In this document: positions 46,522-56,013 of the stretch, in pieces
How the letters are laid out: every line of letters starts with the position of its first letter
Position numbering within the stretch: position 1 is the stretch's first letter
Assembly (NCBI RefSeq): GCF_000381825.1
Contig: NZ_KB907122.1
Coordinates: forward strand, 310,001-374,000
Reading direction: 5' to 3'
From: Thioalkalivibrio sp. ALJT
Lineage (GTDB): Bacteria > Pseudomonadota > Gammaproteobacteria > Ectothiorhodospirales > Ectothiorhodospiraceae
DNA length: 64,000 nucleotides
Notes under the pieces: generated by a model
Databases searched by the model: none
What the model was told of the DNA's origin: nothing
What the model saw: only the letters and a program-made list of their open reading frames with translations
Position numbers and translations under genes: made by a program

Positions 46522-47397
46522 TCAGACGCGATCGAGCGCGGACTGCATGGCCTGGCCGAGCTCGGCCGGGCTCTCGGCCACGCTCGCCCCGGCCGCGCGC
46601 AGGGCCGCCATCTTCTGTTCGGCCGTGCCCTGGCCACCGGCGATGATCGCCCCGGCATGCCCCATGCGACGTCCGGGCGGCGCGGTGGCGCCCGCGATGT
46701 AGGCCGCCACGGGCTTGTCGAATTCGCTCTCGATATAGCGCGCGGCGCGTTCCTCGGCATCGCCACCGATCTCGCCGACCAGCAGCACGCCGTCGGTCTC
46801 CGGATCGTCGCGGAACAGCCGCAGGCAGTCGACAAAATCGAGTCCCTGGATCGGATCGCCGCCGATGCCGATACAGGTACTCTGACCCAGCCCCCGATCC
46901 GAGGTCTGCTTGACCGCCTCGTAGGTCAGGGTGCCGGAGCGCGAAACGATGCCGATGCGCCCGCGCTGGTGGATGTAGCCGGGCATGATGCCGACCTTGC
47001 AGGCATCCGGGGTGATGATGCCGGGGCAGTTCGGACCAATCAGACGGGTCGGGCTGCCGGCGAGGACCTGCTTCACCCGGATCATGTCCTGTACCGGGAT
47101 ACCCTCGGTGATGCATACGGCCAACTCGATGCCGGCATCCGCCGCCTCGCAGATCGCATCCGCCGCGAATGGGGCCGGGACATAAATCATGCTGACGGTC
47201 GCGCCGGTCTGCGCCACCGCATCGGCGACGCTATCGAACACCGGACGGTCCAGATGCGTCTGCCCGCCCTTCCCGGGCGTCACACCCCCGACCAGCTGTG
47301 TGCCGTACGCGATCGCCTGCTCGGAGTGGAAGCTGCCCTGCTTGCCGGTAAAGCCCTGGCAGATCACCTTTGTATCGCGGTCGACAAGGATGCTCAT
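46522..47397 (-). CDS. sucD: Succinyl-CoA synthetase subunit alpha
   Basis: TCA-cycle substrate-level phosphorylation; the alpha subunit binds CoA and carries the phosphohistidine. 291 aa. CoA-binding N-terminus with [10 protein letters not shown], and the phosphohistidine in [18 protein letters not shown] (about residue 248). Its ATG overlaps the sucC stop by 4 nt. Confidence 0.96.
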   Translation of the reverse strand: MSILVDRDTKVICQGFTGKQGSFHSEQAIAYGTQLVGGVTPGKGGQTHLDRPVFDSVADAVAQTGATVSMIYVPAPFAADAICEAADAGIELAVCITEGIPVQDMIRVKQVLAGSPTRLIGPNCPGIITPDACKVGIMPGYIHQRGRIGIVSRSGTLTYEAVKQTSDRGLGQSTCIGIGGDPIQGLDFVDCLRLFRDDPETDGVLLVGEIGGDAEERAARYIESEFDKPVAAYIAGATAPPGRRMGHAGAIIAGGQGTAEQKMAALRAAGASVAESPAELGQAMQSALDRV

Positions 47398-48554
47398 GCC
47401 ACGGCCTCCACCACGGCACGCGCCGCTCGGTCGAGATCCGCGGCCGGGATCACGTCCAGACCGGAACGCGCCAGCGCCTCGCGGCCCTGCTCCGCATTGG
47501 TACCTTCCAGCCGCACCACCACCGGCACCTGGACCTGCACCTCGCGGATCGCGGCAATGATGCCCTCGGCGATCAGGTCGCAGCGCACGATGCCGCCAAA
47601 GATATTCACCAGTACCGCACTTACCGAAGGGTCCGACAGGATCAGTTTGAACGCGGCCGTGACCCGCTCCACCGTCGTGCCGCCGCCCACATCCAGGAAG
47701 TTGGCCGGCTCGCCGCCGTGGTGCTTGATCAGATCCATGGTGGCCATGGCCAGGCCCGCACCGTTCACCATGCAGCCGATGGAACCATCCAGGCGGATGT
47801 AGTTGAGGTCGTGCTCGTGCGCCTCTTCTTCGGCCGGGTCGCGCTGGCGCACGTCGCGTTCGGCCATCAGCGCCTTCTGGCGGTAGGCGGCGGAGTCGTC
47901 CACGGTCAGCTTGGCGTCGATGGCCAGGAGCTGATCGTCAGCGGTCAGCACCAGCGGGTTGATCTCCAGCAGCTGCGCATCCAGCTGCTGGAACAGGGCA
48001 TGGGCATTGGTTACCAGCTGGGCCATCGCCTTCGCCGGCTCGCCCGACAGTCCGAGGGCAAAGGCGACCCGGCGCCCGTGAAACGGCATCACGCCCGTGA
48101 CCGGGTGGATCGGCAGGGTGATCACCGCCTCGGGACGCTCGGCGGCGAGGGTCTCGATGTCCATGCCCCCTTCGGCGGAGACCACCAGCGCCAGGCGCTC
48201 GCGGGCACGATCCACCAGCAGGGCGAAATAGAACTCGCGGGCGATATCGGCAGCCGGTTCCAGCAGGAGCTGATCCACCGGCAGGCCCTCGGGGCCGCTC
48301 TGGCCGGTGACCAGGCGCGAACCCAGCAGCTTCTCCGCCGCCTCGCGTGCCGCCTCGGGGGAATCCGCCATCACCACGCCGCCGGCCTTGCCGCGCCCGC
48401 CGGAATGCACCTGAGCCTTGACCAGCACGCGCTCGCCGCCCAGCGCCTGCCAGGCCGCGGGGAGCTCGTCGGCGTGGGTGATCACCTGTCCGTCGGGAAC
48501 GGGGATGCCGGCGTCGCGAAAGCGCGCCTTGGCCTGAAATTCGTGAAGATTCAT
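47394..48554 (-). CDS. sucC: Succinyl-CoA synthetase subunit beta
   Basis: ADP-forming beta subunit, 386 aa, with ATP-grasp fold ([15 protein letters not shown] near residue 46, LEINPLVLT near 208) and C-terminal ligase domain ([14 protein letters not shown] near 320). First gene of sucC-sucD-nadE(-glnB) on the minus strand. Confidence 0.96.
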   Translation of the reverse strand: MNLHEFQAKARFRDAGIPVPDGQVITHADELPAAWQALGGERVLVKAQVHSGGRGKAGGVVMADSPEAAREAAEKLLGSRLVTGQSGPEGLPVDQLLLEPAADIAREFYFALLVDRARERLALVVSAEGGMDIETLAAERPEAVITLPIHPVTGVMPFHGRRVAFALGLSGEPAKAMAQLVTNAHALFQQLDAQLLEINPLVLTADDQLLAIDAKLTVDDSAAYRQKALMAERDVRQRDPAEEEAHEHDLNYIRLDGSIGCMVNGAGLAMATMDLIKHHGGEPANFLDVGGGTTVERVTAAFKLILSDPSVSAVLVNIFGGIVRCDLIAEGIIAAIREVQVQVPVVVRLEGTNAEQGREALARSGLDVIPAADLDRAARAVVEAVA

Positions 48555-48620
48555 GGGCGTGGAGGATAGCCGTGTGCCCTTTTCCCGACAACTTGCGGGA
48601 CGGACGCGGGCAGCAGGTCC

Positions 48621-49001
48621 TCAGGCGGCCTGCACTGGAATATCGTGGCCCGTGCGCACGATCGCGTTGCGGGCGTCGAGATACACGAGATTCGGGGTGT
48701 ATTCGCGGGCCGCGGTTGCCTCCATCTGCGCATAGGCACAGATGATCACGCGATGCCCCACCGCCGCCTTGTGCGCGGCCGCGCCATTCACCGAGATGAT
48801 GCCGGAGCCCGGCTCGCCCTCGATCGCGTAGGTAGTGAAGCGCTCGCCGTTGTCCACGTTGTAGATCTGGATCTGCTCGAACGGCAGGATGCCGGCGGCT
48901 TCCAGCAGCCGCGTATCAATGGCGCAAGAACCCTCGTACTCCAGCTCGCAATGAGTGACCTGGGCCTTGTGCAGCTTGCCCTTGAGCATGGTGACGTGCA
49001 T
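48621..49001 (-). CDS. panD: Aspartate 1-decarboxylase
   Basis: Pyruvoyl enzyme making beta-alanine for pantothenate. 126 aa from ATG 49001 ([11 protein letters not shown]). Self-cleavage site G24-S25 in EYEGSCAID and ISVNGAAAH are intact. Separated from panC by 644 bp, of which 348 are an F2 element; the rest (49002-49267) is decayed repeat-like sequence with no gene. Confidence 0.95.
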   Translation of the reverse strand: MHVTMLKGKLHKAQVTHCELEYEGSCAIDTRLLEAAGILPFEQIQIYNVDNGERFTTYAIEGEPGSGIISVNGAAAHKAAVGHRVIICAYAQMEATAAREYTPNLVYLDARNAIVRTGHDIPVQAA

Positions 49002-49267
49002 CGGCGATTTTCCCGGCGATAACCTCTGGGGGCGCCGAATTATCCGCGATCCCGGCGACCACGGCAAACTCACCTGTTCGGGGCCGTGTTTTGCACCGCA
49101 AAGCCCGCGCAGGAAAACGCATTCACAGGCAGACGCAAGGACTGCGAGCCGAGCAGTGTGCGGCGCAGCGCAATCGGTCACGCGCATTCTGGCCCCGGCG
49201 CCGTGGCAAGCCCGGTTGGGTCACGCTCTCCCCGCCTTCCTGTCAATCGGCCTTGAACCGCTTCGTG

Positions 49268-49615
49268 CCAGGGAGACGCTGATTGAAACGCACGTCCGCG
49301 CTCGAGTCGCTTTTGTGTGCGTTCAATGCGCGGTGACGGCCGTGCAGTCATTCGCGCAAGGGAACCGCAACGCCGCTCCCACGCCCGTTGTTGCTCAAAA
49401 ACGGGCGACCGAGCCGCTGCTTTCAATAGCTTGTGGGGTTGGTGCCCCCCCCGATTCTGAATGAATATGGCCCGATCCTGCGTTGCGCCCCGCATCCATC
49501 AGAAACGGGCGGGTAGAACCTCTACCCGCTGTTTGAGGCGCCTTGTCTCGGAACGCTTGTCTCCAGAAACTGGGGGCGCCCACGCGGACGTGGGATTCAA
49601 TCAGCGTCTCCCTGG
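49268..49615. repeat. F2 element, copy B (348 bp)
   Basis: Starts CCAGGGAGACGCTGATTGAA, and ends in its inverse CAGCGTCTCCCTGG, with two mismatches in the 33-bp arms. About 90 percent alike to copy A through the centre, with GCCCGTT/AACGGGC and GCGGGTAGA/TCTACCCGC hairpins kept. It lies between panD and panC; its right end is 30 bp past the panC stop. Confidence 0.85.
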
Positions 49616-49645
49616 CGCGGGCTTCGTGGTGACAAAACGATGGGC

Positions 49646-50524
49646 TCAGTCGGTGCGGGTGCGGACATTGTCAATCAGACGCACGTCCTCCAGCCAGGCC
49701 GCGGCCAGGACCACCAGGTCCTGTTCCGCCAGCGGCACCCCCGCTTCCGGCTCCAGCAGGTCATCGACGCGCCGGATCGACAGGTATTCCGGATCGAACC
49801 CGGCCGCGCGCAGGCGCTCGCAGGCGCGCCCCTCCACTTCGGGGACACGATCGGCCTCGAATACGGTCGCGGTGCGGCAAACGCTGGCGACCTCGTCCAG
49901 CACCCGCTTGAGTGCGGGCGCCACGGAGCGCGCCGATTCGGGCAACTGGCTGTTGCGCGAGCTGAAGGCCAGCCCGTCCGGCTCGCGCACGATGGGGACC
50001 GCCTCCACCCGGGTCGGGATGTCCAGACCCTGCACCATGCGTTCGATCAGTTTGAACTGCTGGTAGTCCTTCTCGCCGAACAGGGCCAGGTCGGGCCGCA
50101 CCAGGTTAAACAGCTTGGTCACCACGGTTGCCACGCCATCAAAATGCCCCGGACGGTAGGCGCCTTCCAGGATCTCCGACAGCACCGGCACCACCACTCG
50201 CACCGGGGACACCCCGTCATCGGGGTACATGTCCTCGCTACTGGGGCAGAACAGCGCATCGACACCGGCATCGGCCGCCAGCCGGGCATCCGCCTCCAGA
50301 GTGCGCGGATAGCGTTCCAGGTCCTCGACGCGATCAAACTGCAGCGGGTTCACGAAGATCGACACCACCACCTGCTGGGCGCGCGCCCGCGCATGGCGAA
50401 TCAGGGTCAAATGACCCTCGTGGAGATTGCCCATGGTGGGCACCAGCGCCACGGTGCCGCGCCCCTTACGCGACCACTCTTGATGCATGGCGACCAACTG
50501 TCGCCGATCACGCAGTATTCTCAT
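49646..50524 (-). CDS. panC: Pantothenate synthetase
   Basis: Pantoate-beta-alanine ligase, ATP to AMP. 292 aa. Motifs VPTMGNLHEGHLTLI (HIGH-like, about residue 28), VSIFVNPLQFDR, and GEKDYQQFKLI (KMSKS-like context) with the FSSRNSQL segment. panB lies 63 bp upstream on the same strand. Confidence 0.96.
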   Translation of the reverse strand: MRILRDRRQLVAMHQEWSRKGRGTVALVPTMGNLHEGHLTLIRHARARAQQVVVSIFVNPLQFDRVEDLERYPRTLEADARLAADAGVDALFCPSSEDMYPDDGVSPVRVVVPVLSEILEGAYRPGHFDGVATVVTKLFNLVRPDLALFGEKDYQQFKLIERMVQGLDIPTRVEAVPIVREPDGLAFSSRNSQLPESARSVAPALKRVLDEVASVCRTATVFEADRVPEVEGRACERLRAAGFDPEYLSIRRVDDLLEPEAGVPLAEQDLVVLAAAWLEDVRLIDNVRTRTD

Positions 50525-50587
50525 GCGTCAGGTCCGTCCTGGTCCCGGGGGAGACACGGATAAAGGGGCAGCATGGATCCGTGTCTC

Positions 50588-51382
50588 CTAACGGAAGGTA
50601 TGCACACCGGACTGCGGAAACGCTCGCGTGCGTACGGCCTCGCAGTACGCCTTTACCGCACCCTCCAGGGAACCGCCATCGGCGAGGAAGTCCCGTGCGA
50701 AACGCGGCGGCTCCGGCGTCAGGCCGAGCACATCGGACAGCACCAGCACCTGGCCATCGCAGCGGGGGCTGGCACCGATACCGATCACGGGCACCCCGGC
50801 ACTGCGCACAATGGCATCGGCCAGACTCTCCGGGATGCCTTCCAGCAGCAGGGCCTGCGCGCCGACATCCTCCAGACGTGCGGCCAGCGATTCCATCTCC
50901 GCCGCCGCCCTCGGGTCGCGTCCCTGGACCCGGTGTCCGCCAAAGCGATGCACGGCCTGCGGTGTCAGCCCCAGGTGGGCGCAGACGGGGATCCCGGCGG
51001 CAACCAGCCGCTCGACGACCGGCACCTCGATCGCACCACACTCGATCTTGACCATGTGCGCCCCCGCGCGCAGCAGCGCCCCGGCCTGGGCCAGCGCGGT
51101 GGCCGGATCCACGTCGCCCAGGAACGGGATGTCCGCCATGATCAGGGCCTGCGTGCTGCCGCGGGCCACACCGGCAACGTGGTAGACCATGTCCTCCAGC
51201 GTAACCGGCAGGGTAGTCGCATGACCCTGGACCACCATGCCCAGGGAATCGCCCACCAGGATCACATCCACCCCGCAGCGGTCCAGAAGACCAGCAAAGG
51301 CCGCATCATAGGCCGTCAGGCAGGTAATAGGCTCGCCGGCCTCCTTGCGTCTTGCCAGGGTATTCACGGTAATCGGCCGCAT
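50588..51382 (-). CDS. panB: 3-methyl-2-oxobutanoate hydroxymethyltransferase
   Basis: Transfers a hydroxymethyl group from methylene-THF to ketoisovalerate, making ketopantoate. 264 aa. LTAYDAAFAGLLD and VGDSLGMVVQGHATTLPV (metal and substrate binding) are present. ATG 51382 gives 7-nt spacing to GGAGG; ATG 51388 would be too close. An F3 repeat begins 33 bp upstream and fills the whole gap to dgk. Confidence 0.95.
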   Translation of the reverse strand: MRPITVNTLARRKEAGEPITCLTAYDAAFAGLLDRCGVDVILVGDSLGMVVQGHATTLPVTLEDMVYHVAGVARGSTQALIMADIPFLGDVDPATALAQAGALLRAGAHMVKIECGAIEVPVVERLVAAGIPVCAHLGLTPQAVHRFGGHRVQGRDPRAAAEMESLAARLEDVGAQALLLEGIPESLADAIVRSAGVPVIGIGASPRCDGQVLVLSDVLGLTPEPPRFARDFLADGGSLEGAVKAYCEAVRTRAFPQSGVHTFR

Positions 51383-51415
51383 CCTCATGCCTCCCCGGGC
51401 AGTCCGGCTCGCCTG

Positions 51416-51579
51416 GGAGCCTGTCGGGTTTGGGACAGATCTGCTGCGCGTACAGGGGAACGGTCCCCGTTTCCGCTCGTTCTCGTTACATCGTCCCCGC
51501 TACACGCATCAAGAGACCCAAAAGAGGGCCTCACGCCCCCAACACGCTCGCGACGATTGCCCAAAACTGACAGGCCCCT
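51416..51579. repeat. F3 repeat, copy e (about 164 bp)
   Basis: Reference copy: GGGAGCCTGTCGGGTTTGGG at the left, CCCAAAACTGACAGGCCCCT at the right (inverted). Centre TCTCGTTACATCGTCCCCGC and CACGCATCAAGAGACCC. On the minus strand its right end supplies the TAG stop of dgk (51580-51578). Confidence 0.78.
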
Positions 51580-52228
51580 AGAGCGAGATCGGCAACGGAT
51601 TGAAGTAGTGCCGTCCACCCTGAACCGACTCCAGAAACTGCATCAACTGGTCGAAATCGGCCGGGTTGTGTACCCAGTCGATCTCGGTGGCGTTCACGAT
51701 CACGAGTGCCGGCCCCTCGAAATGATAGAAGAACTCCGCGTAGGCGGCGTTCAGCCGTTCCAGGTAACCGCCATGGATGTGACGTTCATACGGTCGGGCC
51801 CGCTGCCGGATGCGTTCCTGCAACACATCCACCGGCGCCTGCAGATAGATCACCAGATCCGGCTGCGGCAGCCCGCCACGCAGGTGGCGGAACATCTCGC
51901 GATAGATCTCCAGTTCGTCCGGGTGGAGATTCAGCTCGGCAAACAGCGGGTCCTTGTCCATCAGGTAATCGGATACGTGTCGCTGCTCGAACAGGCCCTT
52001 CTGCGCCATCGGCGTCAGCTGGCGCACACGCTGCACCAGAAAATGCAGCTGGGTCGCCAGGGCATGCTTGCCCGGGTCCTGATAAAAACGGTCAAGAAAC
52101 GGGTTCTCGTCGGGGGCCTCGAAGATACCCTCGGCCCCGAGGTGTTCGGCCAGCCGCTGCGCCAGGCTCGACTTTCCGACACCGATGGGACCCTCCACCG
52201 CGATAAAGTCGAAATCACCGAGGCTCAT
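51578..52228 (-). CDS. Deoxynucleoside kinase (dAK/dGK type)
   Basis: 216 aa cytosolic kinase that phosphorylates deoxynucleosides in a salvage route. P-loop GPIGVGKSS (about residues 14-22), FLDRFYQDP, EQRHVSDYL (the ERS/DR-type) and the RQRARPYERHI lid region are present. Common at this pcnB-folK-panB locus in gammaproteobacteria. Exact nucleoside cannot be read. Start overlaps the folK stop by 4 nt; the stop codon lies in an F3 terminus. Confidence 0.88.
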   Translation of the reverse strand: MSLGDFDFIAVEGPIGVGKSSLAQRLAEHLGAEGIFEAPDENPFLDRFYQDPGKHALATQLHFLVQRVRQLTPMAQKGLFEQRHVSDYLMDKDPLFAELNLHPDELEIYREMFRHLRGGLPQPDLVIYLQAPVDVLQERIRQRARPYERHIHGGYLERLNAAYAEFFYHFEGPALVIVNATEIDWVHNPADFDQLMQFLESVQGGRHYFNPLPISL

Positions 52229-52767
52229 CCGCGGCCCTCCGCGATCGCCTTGTCTTCCCCCGGCTCCTTGATCGGTATCAGCCCTGCGCCGTCGAAGCGC
52301 TGCGCGAGCGGTTCCAGCGCACCCAGGCCCGGGATTCGCAGCCCCGGCGCCAGTTCCAGCAGAGGAAGCACCACGAAGTCCCGTTCGGCGATACCGGTGT
52401 GCGGCACCTGCAGCCCGGGCAGTTCCAGCTGCCGGTCGCCGAACAGCAGCAGATCCAGGTCCAGAAGCCGCGGCCCCCAGCGGGTGCCGTCACGCTCGCG
52501 GCCGCAGGCGCATTCGATCGCCTGCAACCCCTCCAGCAATTCCAGAGGCGCCAGGCGTGTCTGCAGACGGGCCACCGCGTTTACATAGTCGGGCTGGTCC
52601 TGGGGGCCCATCGGCGGGTTGCGAAACAGGCGTGACCGACCGGTCAGGCGCGTCTGTGGCAGATCGCGGGCCAGACGCACAAACGATTCGCGAACCTGGG
52701 CCTCGGGATCGCCCAGGTTCGCACCAATACCAATATAGGCCTGAACGCCACTACTGGTGGTGGTCAT
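52225..52767 (-). CDS. folK: HPPK, 2-amino-4-hydroxy-6-hydroxymethyldihydropteridine pyrophosphokinase
   Basis: Transfers pyrophosphate to 6-hydroxymethyl-dihydropterin in folate synthesis. 180 aa. GIGANLGD, RWGPRLLDLDLLLFG (acidic metal ligands) and VPHTGIAERDFVVLPL are intact. Start overlaps pcnB stop by 4 nt and its stop overlaps the dgk start by 4 nt. Confidence 0.95.
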   Translation of the reverse strand: MTTTSSGVQAYIGIGANLGDPEAQVRESFVRLARDLPQTRLTGRSRLFRNPPMGPQDQPDYVNAVARLQTRLAPLELLEGLQAIECACGRERDGTRWGPRLLDLDLLLFGDRQLELPGLQVPHTGIAERDFVVLPLLELAPGLRIPGLGALEPLAQRFDGAGLIPIKEPGEDKAIAEGRG

Positions 52768-54191
52768 TCGCTACCCCCCTGATCGCCCCCGGAAGGGGAA
52801 TTGCCGCTGCCACCGTCCTGGCCGCCGCCCCCGGAATCACCCTTGCGGCCACGCCGGCGCCGACGACCGCCACGACGCGCGCGGCCCTTGGGGCCTTTCC
52901 CTGAAGCCGTGCCCGCCAGGGCCTTCTGCCCGGCCTCGTCCTGCTCCTGAAGCTCGGTCCACCAGCGGCACAACTCCGGATCGGCATCCCCGGCGCGGGC
53001 GCGCAGACACAGGAAGTCATAGCCGGCGCGAAACCGCGGATGCGTCAGCAGACGCAGTGCGCGCCCGCCCCGGGAACGCTCCAGCCGGGCCTGCAGCTCC
53101 CAGATCTCGCGCACGACCAGGCTGAACCGTTTGGGGATCGAGACCGTCTTCACCTGACGATCCAGCACCTCGGCCATCGCCTGTTGCCAGGCCGGGATCT
53201 CCTGCTCCCCGGCCTCGATGCGCGCCGCCGCCTCCACCTGAACCGGGGCCCACAGGATCGCCGCGTAGAGAAAGGCCGGATTGACACCCAGCCCCTCGTT
53301 GATGCGCTTGTCGGTATTCAGCAGCGATTCGACCAGGAACTGGCGACGATCGGCCCCCGTCTCCGGGTCGGCGAAGCACGCGGCCGCCTCCGGGAACATG
53401 GGCGCGAACAGCCCGAAGCGTTCCAGCTCGTCCAGACAGGTGACCGCCGCACCGCTGTGGAACAGCTTGATCACCTCGTCGAACAGACGCGCCGGCGCCA
53501 CGGTCTGCATCAGCGTGGCCACATCCCGGATGCCCGCCTCGACCTCGGGGGCAATACGCAGCCCCAGCTTGGCGGAGAAGCGCACCGCGCGCAGCATGCG
53601 CACCGGGTCCTCGCGCAGGCGCGTCTCGACATCATCCCCGATCAAGCGCAACACCCCCGCGCGCAGGTCCTCGACGCCGCCGGTGTAATCCAGCACCGAG
53701 AAATCCTCGATGTCGTAATACAGTGCGTTCACGCTGAAGTCGCGCCGCACCGCATCCTGCTCGATCGTGCCGTAGCGGTTGTCGCGCAAGATGCGGCCCT
53801 CGTCGGACAAGGCCACCTGCTCGTCACCCTCGGCGTCGTCATGCGGCGCGCGGAAGGTAGCGACCTCGATCATCTCGCGACCGAACAGGACATGTGCCAG
53901 ACGGAAGCGACGCCCGATCAGACGGCAGTTGCGGAACAGGCCCCGCACCTGTTCCGGCGTCGCATCAGTGGCGACATCGAAATCCTTGGGTTCGCGCCCC
54001 AGCAGCAGATCGCGCACGCCGCCCCCCACCAGGCAGGCACGGTAACCGGCCTCCCGCAGGCGGTAGAGCACCTTCAGGGCGTTATCGTCGATCAGGGCGC
54101 GCGAGATGCCGTGTTCCGCACGCTCGTAGACGCGCGGTTCCGGCAAGTCGCCGTCGCGACGGGATCGGGTTGCGGGGTCTGCCTGTGTCAC
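52764..54191 (-). CDS. pcnB: Poly(A) polymerase I
   Basis: Adds 3' poly(A) tails that speed RNA decay. 475 aa. Nucleotidyltransferase core with LVGGGVRDLLLGREPKDFD (about residue 57), RRDFSVNALYYD and the RNA-binding domain ERFGLFAPM. A C-terminal Arg/Gly-rich tail (for example GRARRGGRRRRRGRK) is expected for RNA binding. The set pcnB-folK-dgk-panB-panC has four-base overlaps through dgk, then repeats. Confidence 0.95.
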   Translation of the reverse strand: MTQADPATRSRRDGDLPEPRVYERAEHGISRALIDDNALKVLYRLREAGYRACLVGGGVRDLLLGREPKDFDVATDATPEQVRGLFRNCRLIGRRFRLAHVLFGREMIEVATFRAPHDDAEGDEQVALSDEGRILRDNRYGTIEQDAVRRDFSVNALYYDIEDFSVLDYTGGVEDLRAGVLRLIGDDVETRLREDPVRMLRAVRFSAKLGLRIAPEVEAGIRDVATLMQTVAPARLFDEVIKLFHSGAAVTCLDELERFGLFAPMFPEAAACFADPETGADRRQFLVESLLNTDKRINEGLGVNPAFLYAAILWAPVQVEAAARIEAGEQEIPAWQQAMAEVLDRQVKTVSIPKRFSLVVREIWELQARLERSRGGRALRLLTHPRFRAGYDFLCLRARAGDADPELCRWWTELQEQDEAGQKALAGTASGKGPKGRARRGGRRRRRGRKGDSGGGGQDGGSGNSPSGGDQGGSE

Positions 54192-54255
54192 TCGAAGCCG
54201 TATCGGTGGTCGAAAGGCCCGTATGGTAACAGCTTGGCCCGGTTCATCCCGCTTT

Positions 54256-54714
54256 TTAAACGCGATGCAGGGCGGCGGTATCGCCGGTCAGACGGTAGCG
54301 CAGATAATCATCCAGGATGCGCCGATGATCGAAGACCAGGACCTGGCCCGGATCATCCGGCGCCAGCCAGGCGCAGTCAGCGGCATCGTCGGCCGCCCGC
54401 GCCTGGCCCTGACCACGGGCGATGTAGACCGCACTGACGGTGTGTCCGCGTGGATCACGACCGGGGTCGGAATACACACCAAGCAGGGTCTCCAGCGTGA
54501 CCTCCAGGCCGGTTTCCTCACGCGCCTCGCGTACCGCCGCATGCTCGGTGGTCTCGCCCACATCGACAAAACCACCCGGCAAGGCCCAGCCATGCGGGGG
54601 ATTACGGCGCTCGATCACCAGCACACGACCCGGCTGCGCCGGGTGATGGATCACCAGGTCGACCGCAAGCCTGGGCGTGACCGGGGCGCCGCCGGCACCT
54701 GCGGGTAGACTCAT
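54256..54714 (-). CDS. Nudix hydrolase
   Basis: 152 aa with a full Nudix box (GX5EX7REUXEEXGU), starting at GGFVDVGETTEHA and ending REAREETGL. The WALPGG motif precedes it. Substrate unknown; the nearest pattern is ADP-ribose/NADH or (deoxy)nucleotide-type. ATG 54714 overlaps the Hsp15 stop by 4 nt, so the two are coupled. It ends 65 bp before pcnB. Confidence 0.85.
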   Translation of the reverse strand: MSLPAGAGGAPVTPRLAVDLVIHHPAQPGRVLVIERRNPPHGWALPGGFVDVGETTEHAAVREAREETGLEVTLETLLGVYSDPGRDPRGHTVSAVYIARGQGQARAADDAADCAWLAPDDPGQVLVFDHRRILDDYLRYRLTGDTAALHRV

Positions 54715-55151
54715 TCGGGGTCGCTCCTGTCACTGGCATCCTGCCGGATAAAACGGCGAATCTTGCGCCGATCACGCTTGTCCGGCCGCCGCCCCGGGGC
54801 ACTGTCGGCAGCAGCGCGTTCGGCCCGGCGGCGCTCGCCTTCGGCTACGCGCCGGGCCTCGCTTTCGGGGGTCTCGGCATACAGGGTCCGGGCCTCGCTC
54901 GCCGGTCGGCGCTGATCATGGAGCGCGACCACGTCCACCTCCCAGACCTGGGGGCCACGATGGATGCTCAGGCGATCACCGGGATGCAGCCGCCGCGCCG
55001 GCTTGCAGCGCTCGCCATTCACATGGACCTTGCCGCCACTGACCGCCTCGGTCGCCAGCGCACGGGTCTTGAAGAAACGCGCAGCCCACAGCCACTTGTC
55101 GATTCGCAGCCCGGCGCTGCCCGGCGCGTCCGGCCCGTTACCCCTGCCCAA
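54711..55151 (-). CDS. hslR: Ribosome-associated heat-shock protein Hsp15 (S4 domain)
   Basis: RNA-binding protein that recycles free 50S subunits carrying nascent chains. S4 motif LRIDKWLWAARFFKTRALAT through GGKVHVNG, then QRRPASEA and a basic RRPDKRDRRKIRRF tail. The start is doubtful: no ATG or GTG lies near the family N-terminus, TTG 55151 gives 146 aa, and ATG 55268 would overlap the divergent GST start. I use the TTG. Confidence 0.82.
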   Translation of the reverse strand: MGRGNGPDAPGSAGLRIDKWLWAARFFKTRALATEAVSGGKVHVNGERCKPARRLHPGDRLSIHRGPQVWEVDVVALHDQRRPASEARTLYAETPESEARRVAEGERRRAERAAADSAPGRRPDKRDRRKIRRFIRQDASDRSDPE

Positions 55152-55266
55152 GGGTTCCCCGGGTCGACCGGAGCGGAGACAATGCGCGTTCTTTCCAAGC
55201 GAGGAGCCGGCGGGCCGGGGCCACTCGGGACGGCAATCGCCCCACCCGCGGACGCCGAACATCACC

Positions 55267-55956
55267 ATGAATCTGCCGCATCTGCACCTGATCAGTTTCG
55301 CTATCTGTCCGTTCGTTCAGCGTAGCGTGATCACGCTGAAATACAAGAAGGTCCCGTTCGAGCTGGACCTGATCAACCTGCTCGACCCACCGGACTGGTT
55401 TCGCGAACGCTCGCCGCTGGGCAAGGTCCCCGTGCTGATCGTCGATCGCGAAACCGTCCTGTTCGAATCGGCCGTAATCAATGAGTACATCGATGCCATC
55501 ACCCCGCCCCCGCTGATGCCGGCGGAGCCGCTGGAACAGGCCCGCACACGCGCCTGGATCGAGTACCTCTCGGAACAGACCCTCGCCCAGTACCAGTGGA
55601 TGACCGCCAGCACCGAAGACGCCTTCGAGCTGGCACGCCATACCGCCGCTCGCGGCCTGGAGCGCCTGGAACAGCAGATGACGCGGGATGATCACCTGGC
55701 CACCCCGGATTTCTCGCTGATCGACGCCGCGCTGGCCCCGATCCTGATGCGCTATACGCTGCTGGAGGATCCGGACAGTCCATGGGAGGCGGATTGCTTC
55801 CCGCGGCTGGCCGGGCGCTGGGAAGCTCTGCGTGACATGCCGGCCGTGCGCGACTCCGTGCCAACCGACTTCACCGCGCAGCTGGCCGACTACCTGCGCC
55901 AGCGGGAGGGCTTCGCGCCCGCGCATTTCGCGGCGAAGCTCGCCGCATCCACCTGA
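55267..55956 (+). CDS. Glutathione S-transferase family protein (omega/SspA-like)
   Basis: 229 aa cytosolic protein with thioredoxin-fold N-terminus carrying ICPFVQRSVITL (cysteine-type active site, as in omega GSTs), a cis-proline in GKVPVLI, ESAVINEYID, and an all-helical C-terminal domain. Cysteine-type members act as thiol transferases or reductases. ATG 55267 follows a weak ribosome site. An F1 repeat follows it. Confidence 0.84.
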   Translation: MNLPHLHLISFAICPFVQRSVITLKYKKVPFELDLINLLDPPDWFRERSPLGKVPVLIVDRETVLFESAVINEYIDAITPPPLMPAEPLEQARTRAWIEYLSEQTLAQYQWMTASTEDAFELARHTAARGLERLEQQMTRDDHLATPDFSLIDAALAPILMRYTLLEDPDSPWEADCFPRLAGRWEALRDMPAVRDSVPTDFTAQLADYLRQREGFAPAHFAAKLAAST

Positions 55957-56013
55957 CCCGGGCCTTCCTCGACCACCCGCGCGCGGTTCGGCATCGGGTG
56001 TCTGCACTGCCTC

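Noticed and set aside
45427-47802. 791-codon plus-strand frame opposite nadE and sucCD
   Set aside because: Spans three real genes on the other strand, so it is a shadow.
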